Shown here in pieces: positions 1 to 14,800 of a stretch of 64,000 bases of DNA. The position numbers were made by a program, and so were the translations under genes. The stretch comes from Panorpa germanica (Eukaryota > Arthropoda > Insecta > Mecoptera > Panorpidae), in the NCBI GenBank assembly GCA_963678705.1, contig OY783222.1:558001-622000 (forward strand). The letters run 5' to 3'. A model generated the notes under the pieces. It worked only from the letters and a program-made list of their open reading frames with translations, was not told the origin of the DNA and made no database searches. Within the stretch, counting starts at the first letter, position 1. Each line of letters starts with the position of its first letter.

Positions 1-798
1 TCGATTTTTCTTTTAATCGATTATTATTTTCGTATAATCGATTTTTTATAATCGATTTTCAAAGCCATATTAATCGATTTTTAATTAATCGATTAATAAA
101 TTACGCGATTAAATCGATTTTCATAAATAGCACCATCTATGCGCCGAATGAAAAAACTCGAAGCATTATTATTTGCAAGTTAGTAAATAAAAAACGGTGC
201 CATCTGTAGTTATGTCGGCGAGTTAAGTAGTTTCAGTTTAGTGAGTGAGATCTTCTGAGTCAGTTAAATGTATCATTTAATAGCATCATGTGACAACATG
301 TTAACGTTGTCATTTAGCTTTTTTTACTTATCGTTTAATTTTATTTTAATACTACTCTTACATAAAACGAGAGTGAAAATTAGTGCCAATAATTATTTAT
401 CATTTTGTTGAGGTGCTCATTTAATTTATATTATAATAAAACGTTTAATGATACTGAGAATTTGTATCAATAATGATTTTTGGTTTTATTATTCCTTACC
501 ATGAAAGTTTAAAAGAACATTAATTGCTATGATTCTTAGTTTTGAATTGTTTATTTTTTTATTCATATTATTTTATTTCATTTTTAATCTGATTAATTGT
601 TAAAATGAATCTCTTAGGTTTATTATTGGAATATGAAAAGCATGGAGAATTTTAAATAATAGAAAAAAAATCGATTTTTTTCGAAAAAATCGATTATTTA
701 TTTTCATTAAAATCGATTATTGACAAATCGATTAATATTTAATAAAATGAAATCGATTTTTATTAAATCGATTCTTTTCCATTCATCTCACATCCCTA
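1..798. repeat. hAT-type MITE, right part, ATCGATT-rich ends
   Basis: Clusters of ATCGATT/AATCGAT motifs fill 1-125 and again 665-775, leaving a plain AT-rich middle. The right end reads CATCCCTA at 791-798. This is the layout of a non-autonomous hAT element with subterminal repeats, and it resembles the complete copy at 56624-57069. The left end lies outside the window, so its target duplication cannot be checked. No coding sequence is visible. Confidence 0.6.
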
Positions 799-993
799 TT
801 CTAGAGACTAGTAAAAACTTTAAAGATAAAATCGATAAAAATAAAAAGGCTTAAAATGTATCGAGTATCAACTGCCTTGGACGGTTCGCAATTTTTTTAA
901 TTGTCTGATGAACTGACCTATTGCAAATCAGCGTAAACTTATTATGCCGGTACCAAACGATGCTACGAACACCTTCCACCGTTGGACGCTTGA

Positions 994-1080
994 TACGCAC
1001 TATTCGCACTGTTCGCACTATTCCCACAATTTGCACTATTCGTACGTTTGCACTATCCGCAATATTCGCACACAACACTA
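994..1080. repeat. Minisatellite, 9-bp unit like CACTATTCG
   Basis: About nine imperfect copies of a 9-base unit (variants of CACTATTCG, CACTGTTCG, CACTATCCG). The short reading frames over it on both strands are by-products of the repeat and are not genes. A related stretch occurs at 2889-2950. Confidence 0.75.
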
Positions 1081-1501
1081 TGAATATTGCCAACATAGTA
1101 GGAGGTCGTCGTTAAATAAATTATATAAGAAAACATATCCGGGCTTCCGTGAATTTTAACCTTATGATTCACCTGTTTCGTCATGCTTGTATGCTAACAA
1201 TAATAAAATTTATGTATTAAAACTTAGGGCGATCGCAAATTCAATGCACGACTGTCTTAAGACAGTTTTTGCTTTGTTGTAGAAATCTGAACACATTTTC
1301 ACATACGACATATGTTTGATTAACTTCTAATAACGAGTAAGCGAGATGCACTTATGTCTGATTAGTATGAGAGTAATTGAGAAGGATATATAAACCTTAC
1401 CAAGGAATTAAAAATAGTTTAATAAATTTTTATTTTAAATTTTATTTCAACATTTAGTTTTTAGTAAGTATATTATAATAATGCATAACTTTTATTTCCA
1501 G

Positions 1502-4500
1502 AACGATCGAATTTGAATCTTGAAGCGCGGGGATCCTCCTCGCTAGCACGCCACCTAAGCAAGTCGGCTTCGGAGTTGAGTTGCACCAGGGAGAACCTGG
1601 AGTGCCCCCTAACAGGACAACCGCGAGCCAAGAGTGCTGCGGCTCCTATTTCTGTTGTACAAAAAACCCACAGCTTCTTTCACACTCTAAAAGTAAGAAA
1701 TTATACATACATTCTTGTATATATAATATTTACGTAATTTTTTGTATTTAATATCGGGATATACTTTTTCTAAAATACTTTACGGTGATATTGATTCGTG
1801 TGGTAAATTTATGCTGACCTCATATATATACCAAAAACAAATCATCTATATTATATTCTTGTAAAAGTTCACTGGCTATTATGAAATTCATTGTGGCCTG
1901 GCGGTGGGCCATAAGGGCGTGGAAAACTAAACATAATTTGTCAATTACGAAACATGGATTATATAAAGGAAACGTTGTATAAGTATTGCATAATAATCAG
2001 GCGTATTATTTAAATATTATCAAATAATATGAAAGTATGTGTCAAGACCTTTTAACGGTTGACAAGATAATCCAATTTAGTAGATTTAAAAGCTTTTGAT
2101 GTCATAACAAATGTCAGATTAAAGCGGCAGATTATATTAGTGGGATTGGACCCTCAAAGGCATTGAACCGAGAATCATAACCTTGGCATTAAAATATGAT
2201 GAATCTTAAAGAATAATTTGTTTAACCGATCCCTCTATATAAAACAGACGTCGCTTTGCAACGGGGTAAATGCTAGTATTAATATAGTGTTCCTAATTTA
2301 ATAATTTTTTCTACTATTATATTAATTTGATATGTAACATTATATAATCTTTCAAAATGTTATTCTTATCCCATAAGGAGTAAAAACCAAGAAGCGATTA
2401 CAAACTTAATATCCATCCATTTCTCTTGGATGAACAATGATGTCAACTTACATAATCAAAGAACTATATTTCTCAGAGTCGATGGTCTCGGGGGCGCAGC
2501 AGAGAGCGCCGTCGATCCCCTGGTCCCGATGGGAGTGCTGGGGCTGAAATGGAGAGGGGTGACTCCCAGAGTACGGACTACGCCGCGGACAATAGTAGCG
2601 ATCACAGCAGCTCGAACACCCCGCGGACACAGTCGCCGAGACATCGAGCCGGCACACTGGGAGGTAGGAACTTGAGAGCCTTGTTTCACTAATACAATGA
2701 ACTTTTAATGCATTTTAGTGTAGCTACATTTTAAAATGAGCGTATGCCTATTAAAGAGCATTCGCTTTTTGAGAAAAATATGACCATCAAGCTGATAGAA
2801 TTTCTACAGAGGCGTAACTAGACTAGCCCCTAATTTCCATGACCCATGTATTGCCTATATATTTATCATTTTTTAATGCTTATTTCACTATTGGCACTAT
2901 TCGTACTATCCGCACTGTTTATACTCTTCGCACTATCGCCCTGTTCGTACCTTACGTTGACGTTACGTTGATGTTACGTTGACGTTACAATAAGAAAGGT
3001 ATTACAAAAATTAATTAAGAAACGTATCTAACAAAAGGTATCTAGATACATTTAGAAACGTATCTAACAAAAAGTATTTAGATACATTTTGAAAGGTATC
3101 TAACAAAAAGTATTTAGATACATTTTAAAAGGTATCTAACAAAATGTATTTACGTGCTACATTGCAAGCATATATCGCAGTTCCAGTATGAAAGCACCCT
3201 TACACAATCAAAACCAGAGTTATCATTTTTTTCTTTTATTGAATTGAACTGTAAAATAAGTTTGCATATTTATACGTGCGTATACACCTACATACATAGT
3301 ACTCATATATTATACATTGGATTTTTATTAAGAATTTCCAAGTTAGTGCGGACCATCACGAATTCAGCAAGCCATTTACCGATATTGTGTCACAGAAAAT
3401 TGTAGAATAAAAGTTGAAAGGAAAAAGGATGCTAGAGGATAAGGATAAGGATAAGGAACGACTCCCACGTGATTCAAACGACAAATGGTTGACCGAGAAA
3501 ACTTATCCTGGAAACAGGATGTAAGGAATGGGGGGAGGGGTGTATAGAGAGGAGAACGGTTCCAAACTCATCCGTGTTTTGATGCAGGTGCGCTCAAGAT
3601 TATTTTCAGAAGGATCTCAATGAATTACGCTGCACACAGATCCGTATTAACTAAGGCGCTTACCTTTGAAATAGGCCTAATTGCAACTAGATACAATTGA
3701 CTTAGCCTGGAGGTTATTGTAACTAGATACATTTAATTCTGCGGAAAGCCAATTGTGAATGGATGCAATTTTTATCTCGCAGTAGATTTGGTGTATCCTT
3801 TTTTCTTCTTTTTGAGTTTTTACGTCAGGCCTCCTCTTAACATACCTATTACAATGGGCTTGTGTCCTCATTTTTAGTGGTCGATTTTTCAATTGTTGAT
3901 TGAAATTGATGTTAATAAATGTTGACGAAGATATAGCAATTAAAAATTTGAATTGTAGTTTTAGCGTTATTTGTTGAGTAGGTCAGTGCTATGGTAATGT
4001 TTTGTAGCTGTTGATAGTCGAAATAATCAAGTCAAGTCAAAGAATAATAAGTTTTTATTTTATTTAACCCCGTTAAGGCCACATATTGAAATTTTATTGT
4101 TCCTTAAAATAGCTGTAAATAATATTTGATATTTTTAAATACATATAGCAGAGATTTATGAGCTGTAAGGTTGGCAGCGGTTGTGATGTCACATGCATTT
4201 GGAATGTGTCCAACGTTGAATCCCTTTAATAATTAAAGAAACTAAATGACTTTTTTAATTGTTAATATCTTTTAACATATAAGGAGTTATTAAAAAATAA
4301 TTGAACATTTGAGGTTCTAGTAACCCACTTGATCAATATATACTCGTAGTATACTTTTATAGAAATTAAGACATGGGACACGAGCCCATTATTGTCTAAT
4401 GCAACTGCTAGAAGGATCCTTGTACATCAGTGTACCATTTTACAATTGAGAAGTAGCAGACTTTCAAAGCACCGAATCTGTAAAGTTACGTAATGAAAAG

Positions 4501-5775
4501 TATCTAATATATATTCCGATGACAGCAACATCGTTCACTTAGCGAAAAACATTCTGAAACAACATGTCCATCGCCGTAGGCCTACAACTATCGTCAAGCT
4601 ATCGTTTGGTGTAACTGAAGTTGCTGCGTATCGTTTTGTAGGCGTTCTACAAGTAACGATGGACGTGTCGGTATATTAGATAAGCATTCATTCTTAATCT
4701 TTTAGTAGTAGGCAATTATGTTAATTGCTAAGTACATATGCATGTGCTTCTACAATAAGCGTGCAATTTTGTAATTAAAGCAGTTCTCGGTTCTTACAAC
4801 ATTTGTACAAGAGAAGATAACATACAATTTAATTTAATAGAAATATTCTTGGCAAACAACTAGACCATTAGTTTGAATGTATAAGCGTGTTGAAAGTGTT
4901 GCAGCTATAATAGGCGCCGATAATATGTGTTCATTGTCAGTATTACATGCACACATAATAAAATTGTTATCTTATCTAACTTGGTATCATTAACAATAGA
5001 TATTAACGATTAATAATGAATGTATTGGTCCTCTTTTTTATACTAGTTTTTATACTATACAAAGTAAATTATACTATATTATATTAGAAATATAATTAAT
5101 TTTAAAGCAAAACTATCCGAGGAATTTGACATATATCTAATCTTCAAGTAAATTTAAAAGTTTTTCAGAGGCCCATTAGCTCAGTTGGTTAGAGCGTCGT
5201 GCTAATAACGCGAAGGTCGCGGGTTCGATCCCCTCATGGGCCATCTTTTTACTCTTAGATCCATTATCATAATATTTTTATATTAATTAATTAAACCCAC
5301 ACCCTACAGCATTTATTTAATTAAATATAAAGGCGGCCGTGACAACGATGACACAATTATATGACAATGTCTGCTTCCATTTGACATGAAGGGACGCACC
5401 TCTATTCGCAAGGACACGGGAGGGGGGTCACTTTCCAAAGAATAACATCATTTATTATTAAAAAAATATAATCAATAAAAGCAATTACGTTATATTTTTA
5501 AAAGAAATCACATTACAAAGTGGACGGAAGTCGAGACAATTTTGTGGGTGGTCTATTGTAGTTTTCTTTCATTTCCAGTGTGAGAGAGGTCAGACTTCCG
5601 CTACTGTTCGACTCTAAATACATCTAATTTATATGTACATGCATTTGCACTATTGTCAAGAAATTGATTTAATTTAATTAATAATTAATACGACCCCGAG
5701 AAAATCGACCGAGACTGATTGTCGGTCATGTCGTGTGACCTTTTGTGAATCATCCGTCGCTCATTATCTTGTGCG

Positions 5776-5810
<35 letters not shown>

Positions 5811-8800
5811 TTACATGATTACTTATATCGCTCTAATATTCTGTATTTAGGTCTGCTTTAATGTCCCGCCCACGCGAAGTGACATAACCTCTATTTTAGC
5901 AGGTTATTTTCAGGCGCGTAGCTAAAATCGAATTTGAGACAGGGTTTTATGGTAGAACATGTAAATTCTACCACATCTAATAAGTCTCAGACTTAGGCGT
6001 CTATTTTGTAATCGTCGGTTAACTTCTGACAATTTTTCAAAGTTCTATATTTTATAAATTAGACTACTTATGCTAGCCCTTATGCTAAGGCATGGGATCT
6101 ATTTTGCTCTTTATTTTAGGTCCTCTGATAGTTTTGTGTTAACTTACTTAACTTAGTTTAGAAAATATAGGCATTTGAAAAATCGTCAGAAGTTAACCGA
6201 CAGTTAACCAACAGTTAACGGACAGTTAACAGTTAACCAACAATTAACGGACAGTTAACAGTTTACGAACAGTTAACAGACAGTTAACAGTTAACGGACA
6301 GTTAACCAACAGTTAACGGACAGTTAACCGACAATTAACAGTTAACGGACAGTTAACAGTTAACCAACAGTTAACCGACAGTTAACAGTTAACCGACAGT
6401 TAGCAGTTAGCGACGGTAAGAAGTTACAAACTAAGTCCGTTAGTTTTAAAAAGTATAAATAATTATTTTATTATAACTGTTACTGCCTTAAATATTTTCA
6501 TTTCAGTTCTTTCAGTTCGACCATAGAGATTGTGTCACTATATTATATTTTACTTATGCGCAGGCGTAGAAATTGAAGTTCCAGTAGCTATAAGCTTGCT
6601 GAACTCCTAGTCATCGCAAAAGTTACTTGCATGAAATATGGAACCGAATTTCAGCGAATTTTAACCAAGCGTATACATAACCTTAAACCTATCCGAACCT
6701 TGTAAGTGGAATCAGCCGGCTCAGACTGAAAGGAAACAGTGGTGTATCGATAAACATTAAAGTAGAGGTTTACTGTTAAATTAAAATGTGTTCCAATCCA
6801 ATATACCTTATTGATGACAATCGACGTCACAAGTAGTTTCTAAGTCTCACCGTTCTCTGCATATCACATAAATTGTACGAATTAATTTGAATGTCACATG
6901 CAAAGTTATTTTTACGTAATGTACCGGCAAATATATAAATAAATAAATAATAATTTATAAATAAACCAGTAAAGACTTGTGTAACATTAGATTTGGGTCG
7001 TATCAATAACTGAAAAAAAACACAGTTTTCTATTATTCATAAGGTACTTGGTCATGGTTGCGACCTGCGACCTGCAGGTTCAGCTCTTGACTTAGAGACA
7101 GTAGCATACATAGACAGTGGTACACAGCATGCTGCTTTGACCTTTGACACTGTCCTCAGAGCCTATACTAAAACACAGGACAGAACACATAGAACACAGA
7201 ACACAGACAGACTAAAATGATTGGCCCTTGCTTTGTTAGTTCAGTATGTCGTGGTGTTTTGCTAGAGATAGACGCTGCAGACCGTTACAGACGGTTAAGA
7301 CCGCGACGTCAAAGAAGACGTTATTTCGATGACAATCTGTCGCGAAGGTCAATGACGAGGTTAACAACAATTATCAGTGTCAATTGGTATTTAGGAAGCA
7401 GTTATATGTAACGCGTTAAAACGTTATTGTTACGATGATTTATTGTGTTTGTGAAGTGTAGGAATTTGGCAGTTCGCTCGTTCGCAAATATTATGGGTGA
7501 GAGATTTAAATAGAGCATGAGGATTAATGCGATTTAAATTGTTTGTTTTTACTTTATTAACATAAATCTGTTTACACTGATAATCTGGTTATTACACTAA
7601 TTAAATCTCATTCCCAATCACGATTTCAGGTTTTCGTTTAAGCATTCCTTTTCACATTTGTGTTTTAATTTAGTTGGTGCGTATGCATCGTTAGTAATAT
7701 AAATTTTGACAGTTCGACGAAATTGTATGTGAAATAATTAAAATTGTTATTTTTAATAACAATTAGTAATATAAATTGTTTTCACTTCTATAATTTTCAA
7801 AAACTGACATTGAACTTCTTTTAAATGTAAATCCTACTGCATTTTGACAGATTGTCACATTTTGGAGGTTATAATATAATACAGTTTTTCTTAATTTAAT
7901 ATTTTTAATTTAATACATTGGACATTGTTCTAGAAAAACTAAAAAAACTTAAAAAATTAATTAAATTAAAAATGGTACTGTGAATGACTACGGGTATTAC
8001 CATATGCTAAACAATTTAAATTAAATACAAAATACAAAATTTAAAGTAATATTTAAATTAAATTAAAAATCTACACTAGTAATAAAAATTATTAATAGAC
8101 ATTTCCAACAACGAAATATTTATAAGAATGAAATTTTGACCCACATCTTAGAAGGAGTTCCAATCAAGAAAATAAACACGTTCTTGTGCACATTGTTAGA
8201 AATCTTTGTGTCGCTAAAGCAGACCACGATTCTAGGTGGACGGGGTGGAGGGAAGGCATCCTCTAGACAGGTTAATTTTAGAAACTCCTTAGGGTGTACA
8301 TTAAAGCTCTGAAACCACATTCGGAGGGTGAAAGCGGAAAATTAATGCTCCTATTACGTTTCGAATAAAACGAAGAGACCTGACAACTCTCTCTCTCTCT
8401 CTCTCTCTCTTATTTCAAAGGAAAGTATTATGTAACAAGTTGTTATATTTTAGTGGTTGCATTACTTGTTAGATACGTTTCTTACCTTACCTTACCTTAC
8501 CTTACTTTACCTTACCTTATCGTATCTTGCCTTACCTTACCTTACCTTACCTTTCCTTACCTTACCTTTAAAAATATTAAAAAAGGGGTCCCGAATCCAT
8601 CCCTGTAAAACCGTTTGCATCGAATTTACTAAGATTGCATTCCTGCCTCCTTCCAGGTTAGGCGCAGTCACGTGACAGTTACTTTGTTATCAGCGAAACC
8701 AATTCACGTGACTTCGCAATATTAATATTTTTATTGAATTTGTTTTTGAACGTTGAGATTTATTTATTTATATGTATAAAATAATAGTAATGTGTCACAA

Positions 8801-11800
8801 CCCAGCGTCCACTGACGACATGACGCAATGTTGCGTCCACAACGACTCAAAAATAATAACAGAGACATTTTAATGTAGCGTCGTTAATTTAAGCAGAACG
8901 AAGCCTTTGAAAATTAATTACTTTCTTCAGTTCGATGGCGATTTACGAGCTGGGTATGTTTTATGTGTCTAAATAAATATTTTACTATGCGGGTCCATGG
9001 CTTGATAATAAAATTTGCAGGCTTAATGTTTAGAAAATTATTGGATCTTGAATAATAGCTCTTTCAATGGGTTACTCATAGGTAATAAAATTTACTTAAG
9101 GCACATTTTAGTTTCTAGAAATACCTATTTAAATACCCATAAGTATAAACGATTTTATCTAACACTCAACGTTGTGTGACTTAATTTTAGCTGTTTTAAA
9201 AATAAGTTTACCTTTTCGTTCATAATAATCATAAACTTCGTACTTGACCGGTTAAGTTTCGTGTTTCTTCACTGTTATGTAACTGAAATAGATATCTACT
9301 ATATTGGGACATAAAATACCTTAAACGTATTATAACCCTGATAGCATTTTAATATGAATGAAAACTAAATTATTAAACAGCGATAAAAGTTAGAGTTTTA
9401 TCTATTTTATTAAATCCACTTTATTATTTTCAGATTCCCCGCTTGCTAGGCAAAGCGATCCGACATCTACAGCACCTGACTCGCCCAGGTTCAAGGTGAA
9501 AGCTTCCGTAGAGGCACAGGGGTCTGCAATACCTGTAGATCTCTTACAGGTAAATGATACCATCATTTGTAGCATGTCGTTCCTTGAGAGAAAGATATTG
9601 AATCAGTTCAGTTGGTGAAGCATGAGCGTCACGTTTTCGCAATGGGCTTGTGTCCTCATTTTTTAGTGGTCGATTTTTCAATTGTTGATTGAAATTGACG
9701 TCAATAAATGTGTCTATTTTATTAAATATCTAAATATTGACGGAGATATAGCAATTAAAAGTTTGAATTGTAGTTTTAGCGCTAGAAATGGTCGGCCATA
9801 TTTGTATTACGTGAAATGCATTTTAACGTCAGTTATTTGTTGAGTAGGTCAGTGCTGTGGTATTGTTTTGTAACTGTTGGTAGTCGAAATAATCTGCAGA
9901 CATAATATTGAAATTTGATTGTTCCTTGAAATAGCTGTAAATAATATTTAATATTTTGATATATAAATACATATTGCAGAGATTTATGAGCTGTAAGGTT
10001 GGTAACCTGTAAACTTGCCAGAGTTCTATCTTGAATATGCTATCTCTTTTACGCTCTGTTGTATAAAAGAGATAGCAACTAGCGGTTGTGATGTCACATG
10101 CAGTTTGAATGTTGTCCAACGTTGAATCCCTTTAATAATTAAAGAGAAAAAATGACTTTTTTAATTGTTAATACCTCTTAACATATAAGGAGTTATTAAA
10201 AAATAATTGAACTTTTGAGGTTCTAGTAACCCACTTTATCAATATATAGTACACTTTTATAGAAATTAACACATAGGACACAAGCCCATTACTGAAATAA
10301 TTAAATATTTATTTTTATAAAACATGTGTAAAAATTTCCAATTATCTTATATATTGATATAAATTTTTATTTTTAGCCTGTAGATGAAGCACAACGCCGA
10401 AGGGAAGCCTTGCTAAGGCAGCATTCCTTCTTTCAACTCCGAATACACCTAAGAAAAGGGCAGAACCTAGTTGCCATGGATAAAAATGGTAATACTCTTT
10501 AAGAAAAGAAACTCCGTGATGCAAATTCAATTTACATATTACTTATATCTTATATTATATTAACTAAAAATTATGCAACTTATACTTTTGCCAAAAATTA
10601 TCAGAGCATTTCCTTTTGCATCTATTTTTATTTTAAGAAATAGCGAATAATAAATTAATTATATAATTTCTGTTTAGGAACCAGTGATCCGTATGTTAAA
10701 TTTAAACTTGGTGGTAGGCTTCTGCACAAATCAAGAACCCTTCATCGAGATCTGAACCCAGTCTGGGATGAGTGTTTTACATCACCTGTGGAAGATCCCT
10801 TCCAGCCTGTACAAATTAAAGTAAGAAGATACTCATCATTTCTACTAATAAGTAGAGTCCAAATTTATATTTATTTTAGCATATTTATCTCGCTTTTACA
10901 TTTTTTAATTTAATTAATAAAAATAAATTCGGGTCCCAGTAATAACTACTAGTACTAAATATGAAAGAAAAAATATATATGCATTTTCAATTTGTTTTTT
11001 TCTTAAAATAATAAATAACAAAACGTAATCATAAAAATAAATTACTGTGTAATTAAATTGATTACATTTTCACGCCTTCTAACTATAAATTACTAAATGG
11101 TTTGTTTCTCAGATAGAATAGATTTAGATAACTCGATAAATATATTTATTTGAATAAGTTATACACAAATGTAAAGGGTGTTGTGAATAATGTCTTAATT
11201 TGTATTCAATTTGACTAAATATTGATAAAGTTATCGCTGATGATGTAGAGATAGGTGTATTTCTGTACTTACTATACGATTTTCTCCATTCCAGGTCTTT
11301 GATTACGATTGGGGCCTGCAGGATGATTTCATGGGCTCTGCACGACTAGATCTGACTACTCTTGAGTTAGGAAGGCCTCAAGAACTAACGTTATCATTAG
11401 TAGATCCCTCGCGGCCTAATCGAGCCCTAGGAGAACTCCATTTAACAATAACCCTATGGCCTAAATCTCAAGAAGATAAAGAGCAGGTACGAGTACAACA
11501 AACTTTTATCAATTCTCAAAAAATTACTGGAAACATATTATATTAAAACTTATAGTCCAAAAGCAAAACAAAAAAAAAGTGCAATATATTTTGTTTTTTA
11601 ATTATTAGAAGTTTTTAATCAATTAAATTAAATAAACGAAATAATGCAAAGTATTTATTACATAACTGATCAACTTATTAATTTTGTTTTAGTACTTCCA
11701 ACGAAATCCGAGATTGAGTGACGTCAATAAGAGATTGAAATCACAAATTTGGAGTTCGGTTGTTACAATAGTCCTTGTTGAAGGGAAAGGACTTCAATCA

Positions 11801-14800
11801 TTGGATCCAGAAAGTCCATCAATAGATCCCTATGTCAAATTCAGGTAACTTCTTTGTACAGAAGCAGTAGTACCCAGTAAACATTTTGGAGTAAATTCTA
11901 TTACTTTTCATGAGTTTTTTGTCATGAACGCGTTTGTTTTCTATTCAGTCGTTCATAGGGAATGTCTCTTTTATGAGCTACAGACATAAAAGCGACTCCT
12001 GTGACAGGTAGGGAATCCATTTGAACTAAAATTGATTTTCTGTGTGTTGCTCCAACTTGTAAAACGTTAGAATTGAAATGGACGAGTGACTAGAACTTCA
12101 CATAGCCATTCTATTTCACCAAATCTTTACTGGGTAGCTTCATTAATTAGCAGTTGTTTTTGTCGTAGTCCTTGTCACAACTTGTGACACTTTGTGGTTT
12201 AATTTTTAATTAATTTTTAATAATTTCAGACTTGGAAATGAGAAATATAAAAGTAAGCACTCATGGCGAATGCGGTGGCTAGAGCAGTTTGACCTTCATC
12301 TGTTTGATGACCAGGAGCAAATCTTAGAAATGACAGTATGGACAAAGAACATCAGTGGTAGCAGGAACAGAGAGGAGTTTATGGGAAGAACTATTATCAA
12401 CCTGGGACTCCTGGAGCGGTAAAACATAATCTATAAAGTTATTATGCTTCAGATAGAATAAAACTTATATTTTTCGGGTTTAAACAAAGTAAAAAAGAAA
12501 CCGAAATTTGGAACAACCTTAATTTCGTAGGCCCCGACGAGATTCGAACTCGTGATCTCCTGTTTACTAGACAGGCGCTTTAACCAACTAAGCCACGGCG
12601 CCATATTTATCCCGAAAAATGTATTGCATAAGCTCCACCAAAAATATGATTCCGATCTTTATTTACTACTATAATTTCCTGCATCACAAATCAACTGACA
12701 ACATCTGCTACACTTGACAGATGCTGCTGTCACAAGAATTGTATTACGTAATCTATAGATGCTACAATTTAAATTGGTGGCCCCTTTAAAAATGCTTTGC
12801 TAAATCTGTCCAACATGTGGGCATCTTGCCAAAATTTAAATCATCAGTATACAGTGTAAATTAACTATACAACGTTTAGAATAAGCTTTCTGACAGTTAT
12901 ATTACTACATTAATTCAATCAATCTTTTTCAACAGGGAGTGTACACATGGCTTATGGAAAGAACTAGAAGATGGTCCAGGCGATGGTGAAATCTTCCTCT
13001 TGTTGACAATCAGTGGAACAACAGCGTCAGAAACGATTAGTGATCTGACAGCCTATAGGGAAGATCCTAGAGAACGCAGTATATTAGAAAACAGATATGT
13101 AAGGGTATAATTCCTGCTATCTATGCACAACCCTTCAAACTGTTTGTAAGATAACATTGACATTTATTTTTTGGTTGTAGATTTGGCATCGCGTTTTACA
13201 AAATCCTCGCGATATTGGACATCTGACAGTTAAAGTTTATGGAGCTTCCGGTTTAGCTTCTGCTGATCTTGGCGGCAAGTCGGATCCCTTTTGTGTACTG
13301 GAATTAATCAACGCTCGACTTCAAACTCAAACTGAGTACAAAACTTTAGCTCCGAGCTGGCAAAAGATATTCACATTGTAAGAAAATTTTATTTTTGCAA
13401 CATTTTTAACTATAGACCAAAAATAGATACAAACACAAAAACAAATTTTGGCAACCAGACTAATTCGATTTAAAATCATATTAAAATGCTATGATGCATA
13501 CTTAAAACAAGTTGTGGAGTATAAACTCTCGATATAACTAAAAAGCACTGACACTTATTTTTCTATAATGTGTATAAAAACAAATAAGATAAAACGCATT
13601 ATCGTATTACAGATTTATACCGCTCTTATAACCTCTTTTAAGTATAAGTCACCACCGAACTACCGTGATTTTGACTATTTACCGTATTTAAAATTAAAGA
13701 AGGTTTGGTACTACAGTTTATAATTAGAATTATTTTATTTTATTTAGCAATGTCAAAGACATCACATCTGTCTTGGAAGTCACAGTCTATGATGAAGACC
13801 GTAACAACAAAGTAGAGTTCCTTGGCAGACTTTCTATTCCTCTGCTTCGAATACGCAACGGTGAGAAAAGATGGTACGCTTTAAAAGACAAAAAACTGCG
13901 CTCCAGAGCAAAAGGAGCTGCCCCACAGGTAAATTAATTAATAATTATTGTATACATTAGATTTTGTGTATCATCTATTGCTTCAGTGAAGATAAGTGTT
14001 CAACAAATATAGGCCCATTAGCTCAGTTGGTTAGAGCGTCGTGCTAATAACGCGAAGGTCGCGGGTTCGATCCCCTCATGGGCCAATTTTTTTCAATTTT
14101 TATATATTCTTGCATAGTATAGTAGTTCCGCAAATCTCCAGGATTATAGAAACCCATCATTTTCTTCTTCAATTCTTTCTCATTCAATTCTTTAGAGTTC
14201 ACTTTTTACAAATTTCTCGTTATCATCATTGCGCTACAGCCCTTTTAGAGCTTTGGCTATACAGGTAGTATAAATATTTCCCAGTGATCAGTGACAGTAT
14301 TTTCTTCATTACAGATTCTTTTAGAGATGACTGTTGTTTGGAGTTCCCTTCGTGCAGCTCTGAGAGCCCTAACACCGAAAGAAGAAAAATTAATGCGGCC
14401 CGAAATAAAATTTAAAAGACAAGTTTTTGTTAGGAACGTGTTGCGACTTAAAGAAATAATTATGTACTTCCTGGAAGTTGGTAGAATCGTGCAGTAAGTT
14501 TATATTATTTATTTAAAATGATATGCAATTTTTAACATTTAAAATCAGTTGACTGGAAAATAAATATTTAACTTGGAGATGTCTTTATAATTTATCTCGT
14601 TTATTTATAAGCCTTCGATAGCTCAGTTGGTAGAGCGGTGGACTGTAGAGGAAATAACTGAAGTCATCCATAGGTCGCTGGTTCAAATCCGGCTCGAAGG
14701 AGTATCTATATTTTTTATATAAAATTACAAATCCATTTATAATTTTTATCAAAAGAAATTATTTAAAAATGTAAGACTTGTAACTCTTTTAGCTTTTCCT

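Noticed and set aside
2430-2675. Plus-strand frame covering the second Mctp exon ([16 protein letters not shown]) and two minus-strand frames
   Set aside because: Splice phase from the preceding and following exons selects the frame reading [16 protein letters not shown] and [14 protein letters not shown].
11693-13098. Missing Asp pair in the third loop of MCTP C2B as a loss-of-function sign
   Set aside because: As I recall, C2B of other MCTP proteins also lacks it, so it is likely a family trait and not a defect.
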